NCBI GenBank assembly: GCA_023386235.1
Contig: JAEWKC010000028.1
Span: 1 to 64,000, forward strand
Source: Bacteroidota bacterium
Lineage (GTDB): Bacteria; Bacteroidota; Bacteroidia; Chitinophagales; Chitinophagaceae
Length of the DNA: 64,000 nucleotides
Direction: 5' to 3'
The notes under the pieces are model-generated. The model ran no database searches. It saw nothing but the letters and a program-made list of their open reading frames with translations, and was not told where the DNA came from. The position numbers were made by a program, and so were the translations under genes. Shown here piece by piece: positions 16,146-25,590 of the stretch (positions are counted from its first letter, which is position 1; each line of letters opens with the position of its first letter).

Positions 16146-17756
16146 ATGAAGAAAATATTTTATTTAGCAGTGGCAGTAAGCTTACTTACTGTATCCTGTG
16201 CAAAAAGATTAGACTTATATCCTCAGAATGATTTGACATCAGATAAAGTATATGCAGATTATAATGGATATATAAGTGTATTGGCAAAAATATACAGCAC
16301 ACTCTCCATCACCGGAAACACTGGCCCTGCGGGCTCTCCCGATATTGGCGGCGGTTTGGACGAAGGCTCTCAGGTGCCATTTATAAGATCATTCTTTAAC
16401 CACCAAGTATTAACAACCGATGAGGCTGTATGTGCCTGGAATGACCAGACAATCTGGGATTTTCATTTTATGAGATGGACAAGCGAAGACCCTTTTATAA
16501 AAGGGATGTACGCCCGTCCTATTTGGAACATCACACTTATCAATGAATATTTAAGAGAGTCAACCGATGAAAAAGTTGCTGCACGCGGCATTACAGGCGA
16601 ACAGGCTGCGGATATCAAATTTTCCAGGGCCGAAGCTAGATTTTTAAGAGCGTTTAACTATTGGATAATGATAGACCTGTTTGGCAAATCTACTTTTATC
16701 ACAGAAGAAGATGGCATTGGAAAGTTCACTCCTAAACAAATAACAAGACCCGAACTATTTACTTATATAGAATCAGAATTAAAAGCTATAGAAAATGAAA
16801 TAAAACCGGCTAAAACTGCTATTTACGGGCGTGCAGATCAAGCGTCTGTTTGGGCTTTACTTGCCAGATTGTATTTGAATGCACAGGTATATGCAGAAAC
16901 CCCTAAATGGGCTGAAGCAGCTCAATACGCCGAAAAGGTAATCAACGCGGGATATACGCTAAGCACCGACTACAAAACTTTATTCATGGCGGATAATGAT
17001 AAACAAGCCAATGAAATAATCTTTGCAGTTAATTGCGACGGATTGCGTACCCAGGCATACGGCAATACCACGTTCTTCATACACGCGGCCTCAGGAGATG
17101 ATGCTGCTGAATACGGAACTTCAGGCGGGTGGAACGGCTATCGCGCAACAAAAGCATTAGGTGCTTTATTTAACGATATGACCGGCAACACAGACAAAAG
17201 AGCTTTATTCACTACTTCTAAATACGGCACCGGTGCCGCGCAAATAGAAATCCCCGCCATTGATGATTTCAACAACGGACTACATGTAAAGAAATATGTG
17301 AACATCAGATCAGACGGGGGTGCTGTATCTGATATAACAAAAACCTATTCTGATATTGACTTTCCAATTTTCAGACTTCCTGAAATGTATTTGATCTATG
17401 CAGAAGCTACGATAAGAAGCGCAGGCACACCCGATCAAAAAGCTATTGATTACATAAACGCGATCAGACATCGGGCTTTCGGACAAAGCTACGGACCTAA
17501 CAATATTGGCAGGGTAAATGCCAATAATCTTACCTTAAGATTTGTTTTGGACGAGAGAGGCAGAGAATTGTATTGGGAAGGACACAGAAGAACGGATTTA
17601 ATTCGCTACGGATTATTTACCACTTCCGGTTATCTGTGGCCTTGGAAAGGTGGCGTATCCTCAGGAAACGCGGTAGACAGCAAATACAACCTGTTCCCTA
17701 TTCCTGCTGCTAACCGCAGCTCTAACCCTAACCTAGATCAAAACCCCGGTTATTAA
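16146..17756 (+). CDS. SusD/RagB-family glycan-binding lipoprotein
   Basis: A 536-residue surface lipoprotein. The lipobox cysteine is C18 (LLTVSC). Typical SusD features include the helix-rich TPR-like scaffold (KFSRAEARFLRAFNYWIMIDLFG in part), VWALLARLYLNA, the FPIFRLPEMYLIYAEA segment and the C-terminal LDERGRELYWEGHRRTDLIRYG. SusD proteins cap SusC and capture the glycan at the cell surface. It lies between SusC and SusE in the usual order, and the intergenic gaps of about 30 nt indicate one transcript. Confidence 0.95.
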   Translation: MKKIFYLAVAVSLLTVSCAKRLDLYPQNDLTSDKVYADYNGYISVLAKIYSTLSITGNTGPAGSPDIGGGLDEGSQVPFIRSFFNHQVLTTDEAVCAWNDQTIWDFHFMRWTSEDPFIKGMYARPIWNITLINEYLRESTDEKVAARGITGEQAADIKFSRAEARFLRAFNYWIMIDLFGKSTFITEEDGIGKFTPKQITRPELFTYIESELKAIENEIKPAKTAIYGRADQASVWALLARLYLNAQVYAETPKWAEAAQYAEKVINAGYTLSTDYKTLFMADNDKQANEIIFAVNCDGLRTQAYGNTTFFIHAASGDDAAEYGTSGGWNGYRATKALGALFNDMTGNTDKRALFTTSKYGTGAAQIEIPAIDDFNNGLHVKKYVNIRSDGGAVSDITKTYSDIDFPIFRLPEMYLIYAEATIRSAGTPDQKAIDYINAIRHRAFGQSYGPNNIGRVNANNLTLRFVLDERGRELYWEGHRRTDLIRYGLFTTSGYLWPWKGGVSSGNAVDSKYNLFPIPAANRSSNPNLDQNPGY

Positions 17757-17786
17757 TTTTATAAAGTAGTATTTAAAAATATAGCA

Positions 17787-18596
17787 ATGAACAATAAATT
17801 TTTAAAACTCTTCGGCTTAGTATTATTTCTTGCAGTATTGGCAGGATGTAAAAAAGTTGAGAACAGAGTTTATTTTGAAAACGGCACGGCACCTGTGCTT
17901 ACAGCTGAAGGCGCAGATGTGATTGTATTGAATAAAGACAATGCCGACAAGGATGTTATGAGTTTTGCCTGGACAAATCCCAATTACTCTTTCAATACAG
18001 GCATCAGTTCTCAAAACGTTACTTATCTGCTTGAATTTGACACTACCGGTTCTAATTTTACCAATCCTAAATTGCAGCAATTTAGTGTTTCCAACGATTT
18101 GCAGGCAACACTTACACAAGGTCAAATCAATACCTATCTGTTAGCTTTAGGATTAGAAGATGGCAAACCATACAATGTGGAAATGCGCCTTAAAGCCGGA
18201 TTAGGCAGTTCTATTGCCGTTCCTTTGATTTCTAATATTATCAAAAGAACCATTACGCCCTACTCCGTAGATCCTGATTTATGGATAACAGGAGATGGCA
18301 CTCCGGATAATTGGACAGACAAGCCCAGTAACAATCAAAAACTTGCATATGATAAAGTAAGTAAAACACTTCATATTACAATGGATTTTGAACCGGGTAA
18401 AGGATACAAATTCCTTACTAAACACGGAAGTTGGCATCCGCAATTAGGTGGCGCGCCTGCTACCGGTGGTAATCTATCATCAAGCAATCCGGATAGTTCA
18501 AATGAGCCCGCAACAATACCTACTCCGGCAGAAGCAGGCACATACAAGCTTACCGTGGATTTGGAAAACATGACCTTGAAAGTAGAAAAAGTATAA
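17787..18596 (+). CDS. SusE-like starch-binding lipoprotein, short form
   Basis: A 269-residue lipoprotein with lipobox cysteine C21 (AVLAGC). Residues 40-150 form a SusE N-terminal Ig-like domain (FAWTNPNYSF, NVTYLLEFDTTGSNF). Residues 165-269 form one SusE/SusF-type starch-binding module (LWITGDGTPDNWTD, MDFEPGKGYKFLTKHGSWHPQLG), with aromatic residues suited to stacking on glucose units. It is expected on the outer surface, where it holds starch near SusCD. It is shorter than classical SusE, with a single binding module. The next gene encodes a longer paralogue. Confidence 0.85.
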   Translation: MNNKFLKLFGLVLFLAVLAGCKKVENRVYFENGTAPVLTAEGADVIVLNKDNADKDVMSFAWTNPNYSFNTGISSQNVTYLLEFDTTGSNFTNPKLQQFSVSNDLQATLTQGQINTYLLALGLEDGKPYNVEMRLKAGLGSSIAVPLISNIIKRTITPYSVDPDLWITGDGTPDNWTDKPSNNQKLAYDKVSKTLHITMDFEPGKGYKFLTKHGSWHPQLGGAPATGGNLSSSNPDSSNEPATIPTPAEAGTYKLTVDLENMTLKVEKV

Positions 18597-18621
18597 TTAC
18601 AATTAATAAATATAAATTGAA

Positions 18622-20013
18622 ATGAAAAAAATATTAAAAATATTCCTTCCCGCCTTAGTTGTGGCAATAGCTTTTTCTGCCTGTGATAAAGACGATGCGC
18701 TTTCTCATTACCAGGAAGGAGCGGTAACACAGCTTACCACAAGTACTACCACGCCTTCCACAGCATTAGCTGATGCAGATAAAGAAGTAGTGACTTTTTC
18801 CTGGACAGATCCGGGTTATGCAACCAATGAATCCAATTATAAATATGTAGTGGAAATTGCGCCTGCCGGAACTGATTTTGCTAATGCTGCAAAATATACA
18901 GTATTGGGTAATCGAGCATTTTCATTAACAGGAGCACAATTAAATAATTTGTTAGTAGCTTGGGGTACGGATTATGGCGCTACAAAAGATCTGGACGTGC
19001 GTTTAAGATCTTCTTACGCAAATAATAATGAAATGTATTTATCCAATGTAATAGGAATGAAAGCTGCTCCTACGGCACTGCCATTTGCTTTTACAGCCTC
19101 TGCTACAGGACCTTTTGCTCCTACAGCTTTTACCAAAGATGATAAATTTACAACCCTAACGTGGACGGAACCAAAATACGGAGATACTACTACCATAAGC
19201 TATGCTATTGAATCTGCCAAGACTGGAAGCAATTTTGAGAACGTAAATGAAATAAAAGTAGGCGACGCATTAACACATGAACTTACCGGCCTGGAATTAT
19301 ATTCCATGGCTGTAGCCGCCGGACTTCCTTTAGATCAGGAAGGATCTGTTGATGTAAGAATAAAAGCCACTGTAAATAATACGAATCAGGCTTCTTATTC
19401 AACCAATACAATTTCATTGAAGATAAAACCCGCTGAAATGATCCTGTATTTATACATGGCAGGTGATTTCCAAGGTTGGGATCCAGGGTCTGCGCCAAGT
19501 ATAGCATCCAATGACGGCATCAATTATGAAGGCTATGTGTGGGTGCCGGCAGGTGGAAGCGGTGAGTTTAAATTCACTTCAGAAAATAGCTGGAGCGGAA
19601 CCAATTATGGAGGTACTTCAGGCGCTACCGGAGGAACAATTGATGGCGCTGATAACACCAATCTTAAATGGCCTGCAACAGGAAAATATTATCTTGTAAA
19701 AGTAAATATGACTGCTAAAACTTGGACAGTCACAGAAATCTCTACATGGGGATTAATCGGAGATGCCACACCGGGGGGCTGGGATACTTCTACACCATTG
19801 ACCTATAATGCAACTACTAAAAAATGGACGGCAACAGTTCCATTTGGAAGTGGTAGTTGGAAGTTCAGAGCCAATAATGGCTGGGATATTAACTTAGGCG
19901 GTTCCGCTACTTATCTAAGCTATGGAGGAGATAATATTGCCTCTCCGGGAGGCACAAAAACCATAAGCCTAGATGTAAGCAATCCTTTGAAATATACTTA
20001 TACAGTACAATAG
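18622..20013 (+). CDS. SusE/SusF-like starch-binding lipoprotein, long form
   Basis: A 463-residue lipoprotein with lipobox cysteine C21 (FSAC). It contains two tandem Ig-like SusE domains: about 45-150 (VTFSWTDPGYATNESNYKYV) and 165-275 (FTTLTWTEPKYGDTTTISYA). Two starch-binding modules follow: about 278-375 (LYLYMAGDFQGWDPGS, GEFKFTSENSWSG) and 376-463 (WGLIGDATPGGWDTSTPL, GSWKFRANNGWDINLGG). The repeated W and Y residues fit maltooligosaccharide binding. It is the last gene before the hairpin terminator at 20043-20078, so it probably closes the main sus transcript. Confidence 0.88.
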   Translation: MKKILKIFLPALVVAIAFSACDKDDALSHYQEGAVTQLTTSTTTPSTALADADKEVVTFSWTDPGYATNESNYKYVVEIAPAGTDFANAAKYTVLGNRAFSLTGAQLNNLLVAWGTDYGATKDLDVRLRSSYANNNEMYLSNVIGMKAAPTALPFAFTASATGPFAPTAFTKDDKFTTLTWTEPKYGDTTTISYAIESAKTGSNFENVNEIKVGDALTHELTGLELYSMAVAAGLPLDQEGSVDVRIKATVNNTNQASYSTNTISLKIKPAEMILYLYMAGDFQGWDPGSAPSIASNDGINYEGYVWVPAGGSGEFKFTSENSWSGTNYGGTSGATGGTIDGADNTNLKWPATGKYYLVKVNMTAKTWTVTEISTWGLIGDATPGGWDTSTPLTYNATTKKWTATVPFGSGSWKFRANNGWDINLGGSATYLSYGGDNIASPGGTKTISLDVSNPLKYTYTVQ

Positions 20014-20042
20014 TGGTGTGTGAATAAAGCAGAATATTTAAT

Positions 20043-20083
20043 AATGTTTGGAGCGTCTGTAATGATGTTCCAAACATTCTTTT
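20043..20083 (+). terminator. Terminator after the SusE/SusF gene
   Basis: AATGTTTGGA (20043-20052) pairs perfectly with TCCAAACATT (20069-20078), followed by CTTTT. It separates the amylase-susCDEF block from the two downstream GH13 genes. Confidence 0.7.
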
Positions 20084-20115
20084 CAGCTCATTGTCATCAG
20101 TTTTCATTCTTCAAA

Positions 20116-20235
20116 CCTCCAAAGCTGTCATTCTGAACAAAGTGAAGAATCTAAAAAAGAAAGAAAACAGACACTTCATCAACACGCAGCATGACAACCC
20201 TCCAAAGCTGTCATTCTGAACGAAGTGAAGAATCT
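20116..20235. repeat. Palindromic CHSERSEES-type repeats, one half and one full unit
   Basis: AAAGCTGTCATTCTGAAC...GTGAAGAATCTAAAA occurs at about 20121-20154 and again at 20203-20238. The second copy is preceded by a near-inverse half (about 20168-20196, ...CAGCATGACA), making a folded unit. Translated, the sequence reads CHSERSEES, a repeat seen often in Bacteroidota genomes. It is noncoding here, just before the GH13 start codon. Confidence 0.85.
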
Positions 20236-20268
20236 AAAAATGAAGTCATTAGAATAAATAATAAAAAA

Positions 20269-22119
20269 ATGAAAAAACACATCTTATTATTTTTATCCAT
20301 TGTTATTGGTACCGCTATTTATGCACAAAAACCAATAATTAAAAACATAGAGCGTATAGAACCCCTTAACTGGTGGATAGGGTTTAAAGACAATAAAGTA
20401 CAACTAATTGTATATGGTAAAAACATTGCGCAGAGAGATGTAAAAATTAATTATCCTGGTGTTTTGCTTAATAGCGCTGTTAAAGTAGAAAACCCCAATT
20501 ATCTCTTCCTGAACCTGGTGATCAGTGACAATACAAAACCTGGTAAATTCCCTATCACTTTTTCTAAAGAGAAAGAGCAGGATATTATTTATACGTATGA
20601 ATTAAAGGAAAGAAATACCCGTAAACCCGATGGCGTATCCAGTAAAGACTTTGTTTATCTTATCATGCCAGATCGTTTTGCCAATGGCGATTACAGCAAC
20701 GATATCGTAAAAGGAATGCGCGAAACTACTATCAATCGAGATTCTATGTTTTACAGGCACGGAGGCGATCTGCAAGGCATTATCAACAATTTGAATTATC
20801 TTGAAAAGCTTGGTGTTACTGCATTGTGGCTCACACCGGTTTTAGAAAACGATGAATCCTCTGCATCTTATCATGGTTATGCCATGACGGAAAGTTACCA
20901 CATAGACCGCAGATTCGGCACGAATGAACTCTATAAGAAACTGGCCGATGAATTGCATAAACGCAATATGAAGATAGTAATGGACGTAGTGCCAAATCAT
21001 CTCGGAACCGAACATTATACCAATATGGATTTACCTATGAAAAATTGGGTGCATCAATGGGATACTTTCACAAAGTCTAACTTTCACGACCAGGCAGTAT
21101 TTGATCCTTACGGCTCACAAATTGATAAAAAAGTAATGACGGAGGGCTGGTTTGACAGGCGCATGGCAGATATGAATCAACAAAATGAGTTTTGTGCCAA
21201 CTATATCACGCAAAGCCATATCTGGTGGATTGAATATGCAGGCATAGATGGCTTTAGAATTGATACTTATCCTTATAATGATCCCGAATTTATGGCATGG
21301 TGGGCAAAAAAAATTAAAGATGAATATCCAACCTTCAATATGTTTGGTGAAGCATGGGTAAACGGTGTAGTAAATGAAGCCGCATTCGGTGGCGGTGATG
21401 TTATCAACAGGGGAATTGATACGCATTTGCCCGGGCTCACAGATTTTCAAAGCCTGTGGGCAATAGGCGATGCCATGAATAAACCTTTTGGATTTAACGA
21501 TGGCGTAATGAAAGTATATGGCACACTGGCTAAAGATTTCGTTTACCAGAAACCTTTTAATAACGTGGTTTTCCTGGGCAATCATGATCTGAGCAGATTC
21601 CTGAGCGTAGCCGGGGAAAATAAAGATAAAATGAAATCTGCGGCTACCTGGCTGCTTACCACCCGCGGTATTCCGCAATGGTATTATGCAGATGAAATTC
21701 TATACAATGGATTTTCAAATCCGGATGGATTGATCAGACAAGATTTTCAGGGCGGTTGGAAAGAAGATAAAGTAAATAAGTTTACAGAAGCCGGAAGAAC
21801 CAAAGAAGAGAACGATATGTACAATTATGTAGCTACCATAGCCAATTACAGGAAAAACAATCCTGTTTTACAAACAGGAAAACTAATGCAGTATATTCCC
21901 AAAGAGGGTGTGTATGTTTACTTTCGCTACAATGACAGTAAAACAGTTATGGTTATAATGAATACCAATGAAAAAGAGATCTTTTTAAAAACACCAAGAT
22001 TTTCCGAAAGAATGAAAGGATTTACTTCAGGTGTAAATATTGTAACAAAAGAAAATATTTCCCTATCGGGTGAAATAAAAGTACCCGGCAACAGTACAAG
22101 TGTGCTGGAATTGATATAA
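20269..22119 (+). CDS. Exported GH13 cyclomaltodextrinase/neopullulanase-type enzyme (SusA-like)
   Basis: A 616-residue enzyme with a signal peptide ending TAIYAQ (about 1-20) and no lipobox, so it is probably periplasmic. Residues 22-125 form the N-terminal Ig-like domain of cyclomaltodextrinases (EPLNWWIGFKDNKVQLIVYG). The GH13 barrel follows (VYLIMPDRFANGD, HGGDLQGIINNLNYLEKLG). Catalytic residues are D332 (DGFRIDTYPY), E361 (NMFGEAW) and D440 (LGNHDLSRF). The C-terminal beta domain ends VPGNSTSVLELI. It would trim imported maltooligosaccharides. An in-frame start at 20191 would only translate the repeat sequence, so 20269 is chosen. Confidence 0.92.
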   Translation: MKKHILLFLSIVIGTAIYAQKPIIKNIERIEPLNWWIGFKDNKVQLIVYGKNIAQRDVKINYPGVLLNSAVKVENPNYLFLNLVISDNTKPGKFPITFSKEKEQDIIYTYELKERNTRKPDGVSSKDFVYLIMPDRFANGDYSNDIVKGMRETTINRDSMFYRHGGDLQGIINNLNYLEKLGVTALWLTPVLENDESSASYHGYAMTESYHIDRRFGTNELYKKLADELHKRNMKIVMDVVPNHLGTEHYTNMDLPMKNWVHQWDTFTKSNFHDQAVFDPYGSQIDKKVMTEGWFDRRMADMNQQNEFCANYITQSHIWWIEYAGIDGFRIDTYPYNDPEFMAWWAKKIKDEYPTFNMFGEAWVNGVVNEAAFGGGDVINRGIDTHLPGLTDFQSLWAIGDAMNKPFGFNDGVMKVYGTLAKDFVYQKPFNNVVFLGNHDLSRFLSVAGENKDKMKSAATWLLTTRGIPQWYYADEILYNGFSNPDGLIRQDFQGGWKEDKVNKFTEAGRTKEENDMYNYVATIANYRKNNPVLQTGKLMQYIPKEGVYVYFRYNDSKTVMVIMNTNEKEIFLKTPRFSERMKGFTSGVNIVTKENISLSGEIKVPGNSTSVLELI

Positions 22120-22125
22120 GAATAT

Positions 22126-22398
22126 AGATGCTTCACTAACGCTCAGCATGACACCCTTCTAAAGCTGCCATTCTGAACGTTAGTGAAGAATCTAAAAGAA
22201 CAAAAAGATGTCTCACTAACAACCAGCATGACAACCCTTCAAAGCTGTCATTCTGAACGTTAGTGAAGAATCTAAAAGAACAAAAAGATGTCTCACTAAC
22301 AACCAGCATGACAACCCTCCAAAGCTGTCATTCTGAACGAAGTGAAGAATCTAAAAAAACAGAAGAAAACAGATGCTTCGCTAACGCTCAGCATGACG
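22126..22398. repeat. Tandem array of palindromic CHSERSEES-type units
   Basis: Three full units (22126-22193, 22206-22273, 22286-22352) and a degenerate fourth start (22371-22398). Each unit is an imperfect inverted repeat: the first half (AGATG...CTCACTAAC...CAGCATGACA) is the near-inverse of the second (TGTCATTCTGAACGTTAGTG...AATCT), with a loop of about 12 nt. Units are spaced by about 80 nt. The transcript would form three strong hairpins between two GH13 genes. A 64-codon frame through it is not a gene. Confidence 0.9.
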
Positions 22399-22460
22399 AC
22401 AGGCTTGAAAGATGTCGTTCTTGTTTGGGAACAAAGTTGGACAAAACATCAAAATAAATA

Positions 22461-24209
22461 ATGAAGAAGTTACTTTTTATATTTTCAGTCATTGTATCAG
22501 GCTGCACCACAACCTATAAGCCGCAGCAGAACACAGGTATGAATGATAAACCGATTGATAATAAAATCATCATTTATCAAATGATGACCAGATTATTTGG
22601 CAATACAAATACCAATAATAAAACCTATGGCACGTTGGAAGAAAATGGTGTGGGTAAATTTAACGATATTACTTCTGTAGCCCTCGACAGCCTGAAAGCA
22701 TTAGGCATTACACACCTGTGGTATACAGGCGTGATAGAACATGCTACCATGAGCGACTTCACGAAAAATAATATACCCGTGGATGATCCTGACGTGATCA
22801 AAGGTATTGCCGGATCGCCATATGCCATTAAAGATTATTACGATGTAAACCCGGCATTGGCAGTAAGTATACAAAACCGTATGCAGGAGTTTGAAAACCT
22901 GATACAACGCACGCACAGCAAAGGTTTGAAAGCAATAATAGATTTTGTACCGAATCACGTGGCACGCAAATATCATTCTGATGCCAAACCATTTGGCGTT
23001 GTGGATTTTGGTGAAAAAGACAATAAAAATATAGCATTCAGTGCAATGAATGATTTTTACTACATCCCGGAAAAAGCTTTCGTTGTACCTGAAGGAGTGA
23101 AGGCGGGCGGCAACAATTTTTATTCTAAACTAAAAGATAAACATTTTGATGAAAACCCGGCCAAAGTAACCGGCAATAACGTTTTTAAAGCAAATCCTTC
23201 TATTGATGATTGGTACGAAACCGTAAAACTCAATTACGGTGTAGACTTTCAAAATAACGAGCGCAAACACTTCTCTCCTACTCCGCCCGTATGGTACAAG
23301 ATGAGAGATATTCTTGTTTACTGGACTAAAAAAGGCATTGATGGTTTCCGATGCGATATGGCAGAAATGGTACCGGTTGAGTTTTGGGAATGGGTAATCC
23401 CACAGGTGAAAAAAGTAAACCCGAAAATTATTTTCATTGCGGAAGCCTATAATCCTAAAGTATATAAAACCTATTTAACCCAGGGAAATTTTGATTTCCT
23501 GTATGATAAAGTAGATCTCTACGATACGTTGAAAACATTGATAAAACAAGCACCCAATGCCACTGTTAAAAGCATTTCATCAATGAACAAAGAACACGAT
23601 TATCATCATGCATCGCGTATGCTAAGGTTCCTGGAAAATCATGATGAAGAAAGAATCGCATCCGATGGCTTTGCGAAAAACCCGTGGAATGCGAAGGCTG
23701 CCATGATAGTAACCGCCACGCTTTCAAGTGGGCCGGTGATGATTTACTTCGGGCAGGAAACAGGAGAACCCGGTAAAGGCGTAGAAGGGTTTGGTGGCGA
23801 GGATAACCGCACCACTATTTTCGATTATTGGGGTGTACCCAATCACCAGAAATGGATGAACAACGGCAAATTTGATGGCGGCCAATTAAATGAAGACCAA
23901 AAACAACTAAGAGATTTCTATAAGAATTTATTGAAATTTTCAGGAGAAAGTGATGCTATCAGAAATGGAAGATACAATGAAATAAATGCTCAATTATTCT
24001 CTGATAAACAGTTGGCTTATAAAAGGTCTTCAAAAAAAGAAACTATTTTTGTAATTGCTAATTTCGATACACAACCATTGATTTTTACAGCTAAAGATGT
24101 TTTATATGGTTCCGGTTTGATTGACATTCTGAAAAATGAATATTATAAAATGGATCAAACAATTACAATACCATCCAATGATGCTATTATTTTAAAACTA
24201 AGTAAATAA
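22461..24209 (+). CDS. GH13 alpha-amylase lipoprotein
   Basis: A 582-residue lipoprotein with lipobox cysteine C15 (IVSGC). The GH13 barrel begins almost at once (KIIIYQMMTRLFGN) and carries the N-terminal VDFVPNHVARKYH-type motif (here IIDFVPNHVARKYH), nucleophile D299 (DGFRCDMAEM), acid/base E328 (IFIAEAYNP) and D395 (LENHDEER). A C-terminal beta domain runs over about 500-582. It has no binding modules, unlike the 1085-residue amylase. By its lipid anchor it may act at the cell surface like SusG, or face the periplasm. The MFS permease follows by 5 nt, so they are cotranscribed. Confidence 0.9.
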   Translation: MKKLLFIFSVIVSGCTTTYKPQQNTGMNDKPIDNKIIIYQMMTRLFGNTNTNNKTYGTLEENGVGKFNDITSVALDSLKALGITHLWYTGVIEHATMSDFTKNNIPVDDPDVIKGIAGSPYAIKDYYDVNPALAVSIQNRMQEFENLIQRTHSKGLKAIIDFVPNHVARKYHSDAKPFGVVDFGEKDNKNIAFSAMNDFYYIPEKAFVVPEGVKAGGNNFYSKLKDKHFDENPAKVTGNNVFKANPSIDDWYETVKLNYGVDFQNNERKHFSPTPPVWYKMRDILVYWTKKGIDGFRCDMAEMVPVEFWEWVIPQVKKVNPKIIFIAEAYNPKVYKTYLTQGNFDFLYDKVDLYDTLKTLIKQAPNATVKSISSMNKEHDYHHASRMLRFLENHDEERIASDGFAKNPWNAKAAMIVTATLSSGPVMIYFGQETGEPGKGVEGFGGEDNRTTIFDYWGVPNHQKWMNNGKFDGGQLNEDQKQLRDFYKNLLKFSGESDAIRNGRYNEINAQLFSDKQLAYKRSSKKETIFVIANFDTQPLIFTAKDVLYGSGLIDILKNEYYKMDQTITIPSNDAIILKLSK

Positions 24210-24214
24210 AGTAT

Positions 24215-25576
24215 ATGAACGTTCATGCTATAAAACAAAAACCACGATTAAATACCGCTCAAATTATTAATATGAGTATGGGATTTTTAGGTATTCAAAT
24301 GGCATTTGGTTTACAAAACGGTAATGCTAGCCGTATTTTGGCAAACTTTGGCGCCGATGTGCATCAGCTATCTTGGTTTTGGCTGGTAGCTCCTGTAACC
24401 GGCCTGATAGTGCAACCTATTATTGGTCATATGGGCGATCATACCTGGGGAAAATTTGGAAGAAGAAAACCATACTTTTTAATTGGCGCTATCTTTTGTG
24501 CCATAGGGTTGATATTTCTCCCCAACTCTGCATCGGTTACTCATTTTTTGGGTGCCAATGTATTGTTATTGGCTGTCATTTTTTTGGCGTTAATGGATGC
24601 TTCTGTGAATGTTTCTATGGAACCTTTCAGAGCCTTGGTGGGCGATATGCTGCCCAAAGAACAAGGTACGGCGGGATTTAGTATACAAACTATTCTTATT
24701 GGCATTGGCGCTGTAATAGGTTCTGCGCTCCCCGGTCTTTTAACCAGAATGGGTGTTGCTAATACTGCTCCGGAAGGATTTGTGGCACCCAATGTTATCT
24801 ATTCTTTCTACATTGGAGCAATGGTTCTTGTCACAACAATATTATACACAATTGCTACTACCAAAGAATACTCGCCCGCAGAGCTTCGTTCTTTTTCGGG
24901 AGAAACAAAAGCAGTAGAAGAAAAAGCTAAGTTTTCTGATATTTTCAGAGACTTTTCCAAAATGCCCCCTACTATGCTTAAACTGGGTATCGTACAATTT
25001 TTCTCTTGGTTTGCTTTATTCACCATGTGGGTATTTACTACCAATGCCATAGCAACACATCATTTTGGCCTGAGCCCGGATAATACAAAATCTCTTGAAT
25101 TTAATAATGCCGGAGACTTTGTAAGTTCCTTATTTGCTTACTATAATTTCTTTGCTATACCTTTTGCATTTTTGCTTACGCCGATAGCTAAAAAAATAGG
25201 TAAGCAGAAAACACATTTTGTAGCTTTGGTAAGCGGAGGTATCGGCTTGATATCCATTTATTTTATTAAAGATATCTCCTGGTTATGGATTAGTATGCTG
25301 GGAGTAGGTTTTGCCTGGGCAAGCATATTAGCTATGCCGTATGCGATGCTTATAGAAACCATCCCACAAACAAAAATGGGAATTTATATGGGTATATTTA
25401 ATTTCTTTATTGTAATGCCTCAGATCATCAATGGTATAATTGGGGGTCCTATTGTGAGCAATCTATTTGATAAGCACGCAATATATTACTTAATGCTTGG
25501 TGGTGTTTTATTGATTATAGGCGGCATAATAGTACTAATGATTAAGTTTGGTAACAAAGAGCATAGTTTACAATAA
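24215..25576 (+). CDS. MFS sugar transporter (SLC45/GPH-like), probable maltose permease
   Basis: A 453-residue integral membrane protein with about 12 hydrophobic helices. The loop GHMGDHTWGKFGRRKPYFLIGA matches the conserved cytoplasmic motif of the SLC45 and GPH sugar-cation symporters, and DASVNVSMEPFRALVGDMLP is a family hallmark after TM4. Its position as the last gene of the starch locus, 5 nt after the GH13 lipoprotein, suggests it brings maltose or short maltooligosaccharides through the inner membrane. The substrate is inferred from context. Confidence 0.9.
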   Translation: MNVHAIKQKPRLNTAQIINMSMGFLGIQMAFGLQNGNASRILANFGADVHQLSWFWLVAPVTGLIVQPIIGHMGDHTWGKFGRRKPYFLIGAIFCAIGLIFLPNSASVTHFLGANVLLLAVIFLALMDASVNVSMEPFRALVGDMLPKEQGTAGFSIQTILIGIGAVIGSALPGLLTRMGVANTAPEGFVAPNVIYSFYIGAMVLVTTILYTIATTKEYSPAELRSFSGETKAVEEKAKFSDIFRDFSKMPPTMLKLGIVQFFSWFALFTMWVFTTNAIATHHFGLSPDNTKSLEFNNAGDFVSSLFAYYNFFAIPFAFLLTPIAKKIGKQKTHFVALVSGGIGLISIYFIKDISWLWISMLGVGFAWASILAMPYAMLIETIPQTKMGIYMGIFNFFIVMPQIINGIIGGPIVSNLFDKHAIYYLMLGGVLLIIGGIIVLMIKFGNKEHSLQ

Positions 25577-25590
25577 ATATTCTTGTAAAT

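Noticed and set aside
20191..20268. In-frame upstream extension of the GH13 gene
   Set aside because: It only translates the CHSERSEES repeat; the signal peptide starts at the ATG at 20269.
22126..22398. Possible CRISPR array
   Set aside because: Units are longer than CRISPR repeats, the spacers between them are nearly identical, and no cas genes are near.
22263..22457. 64-codon frame before the GH13 lipoprotein gene
   Set aside because: It lies entirely in the palindromic repeat array and its end, with no protein-like pattern beyond the repeat.
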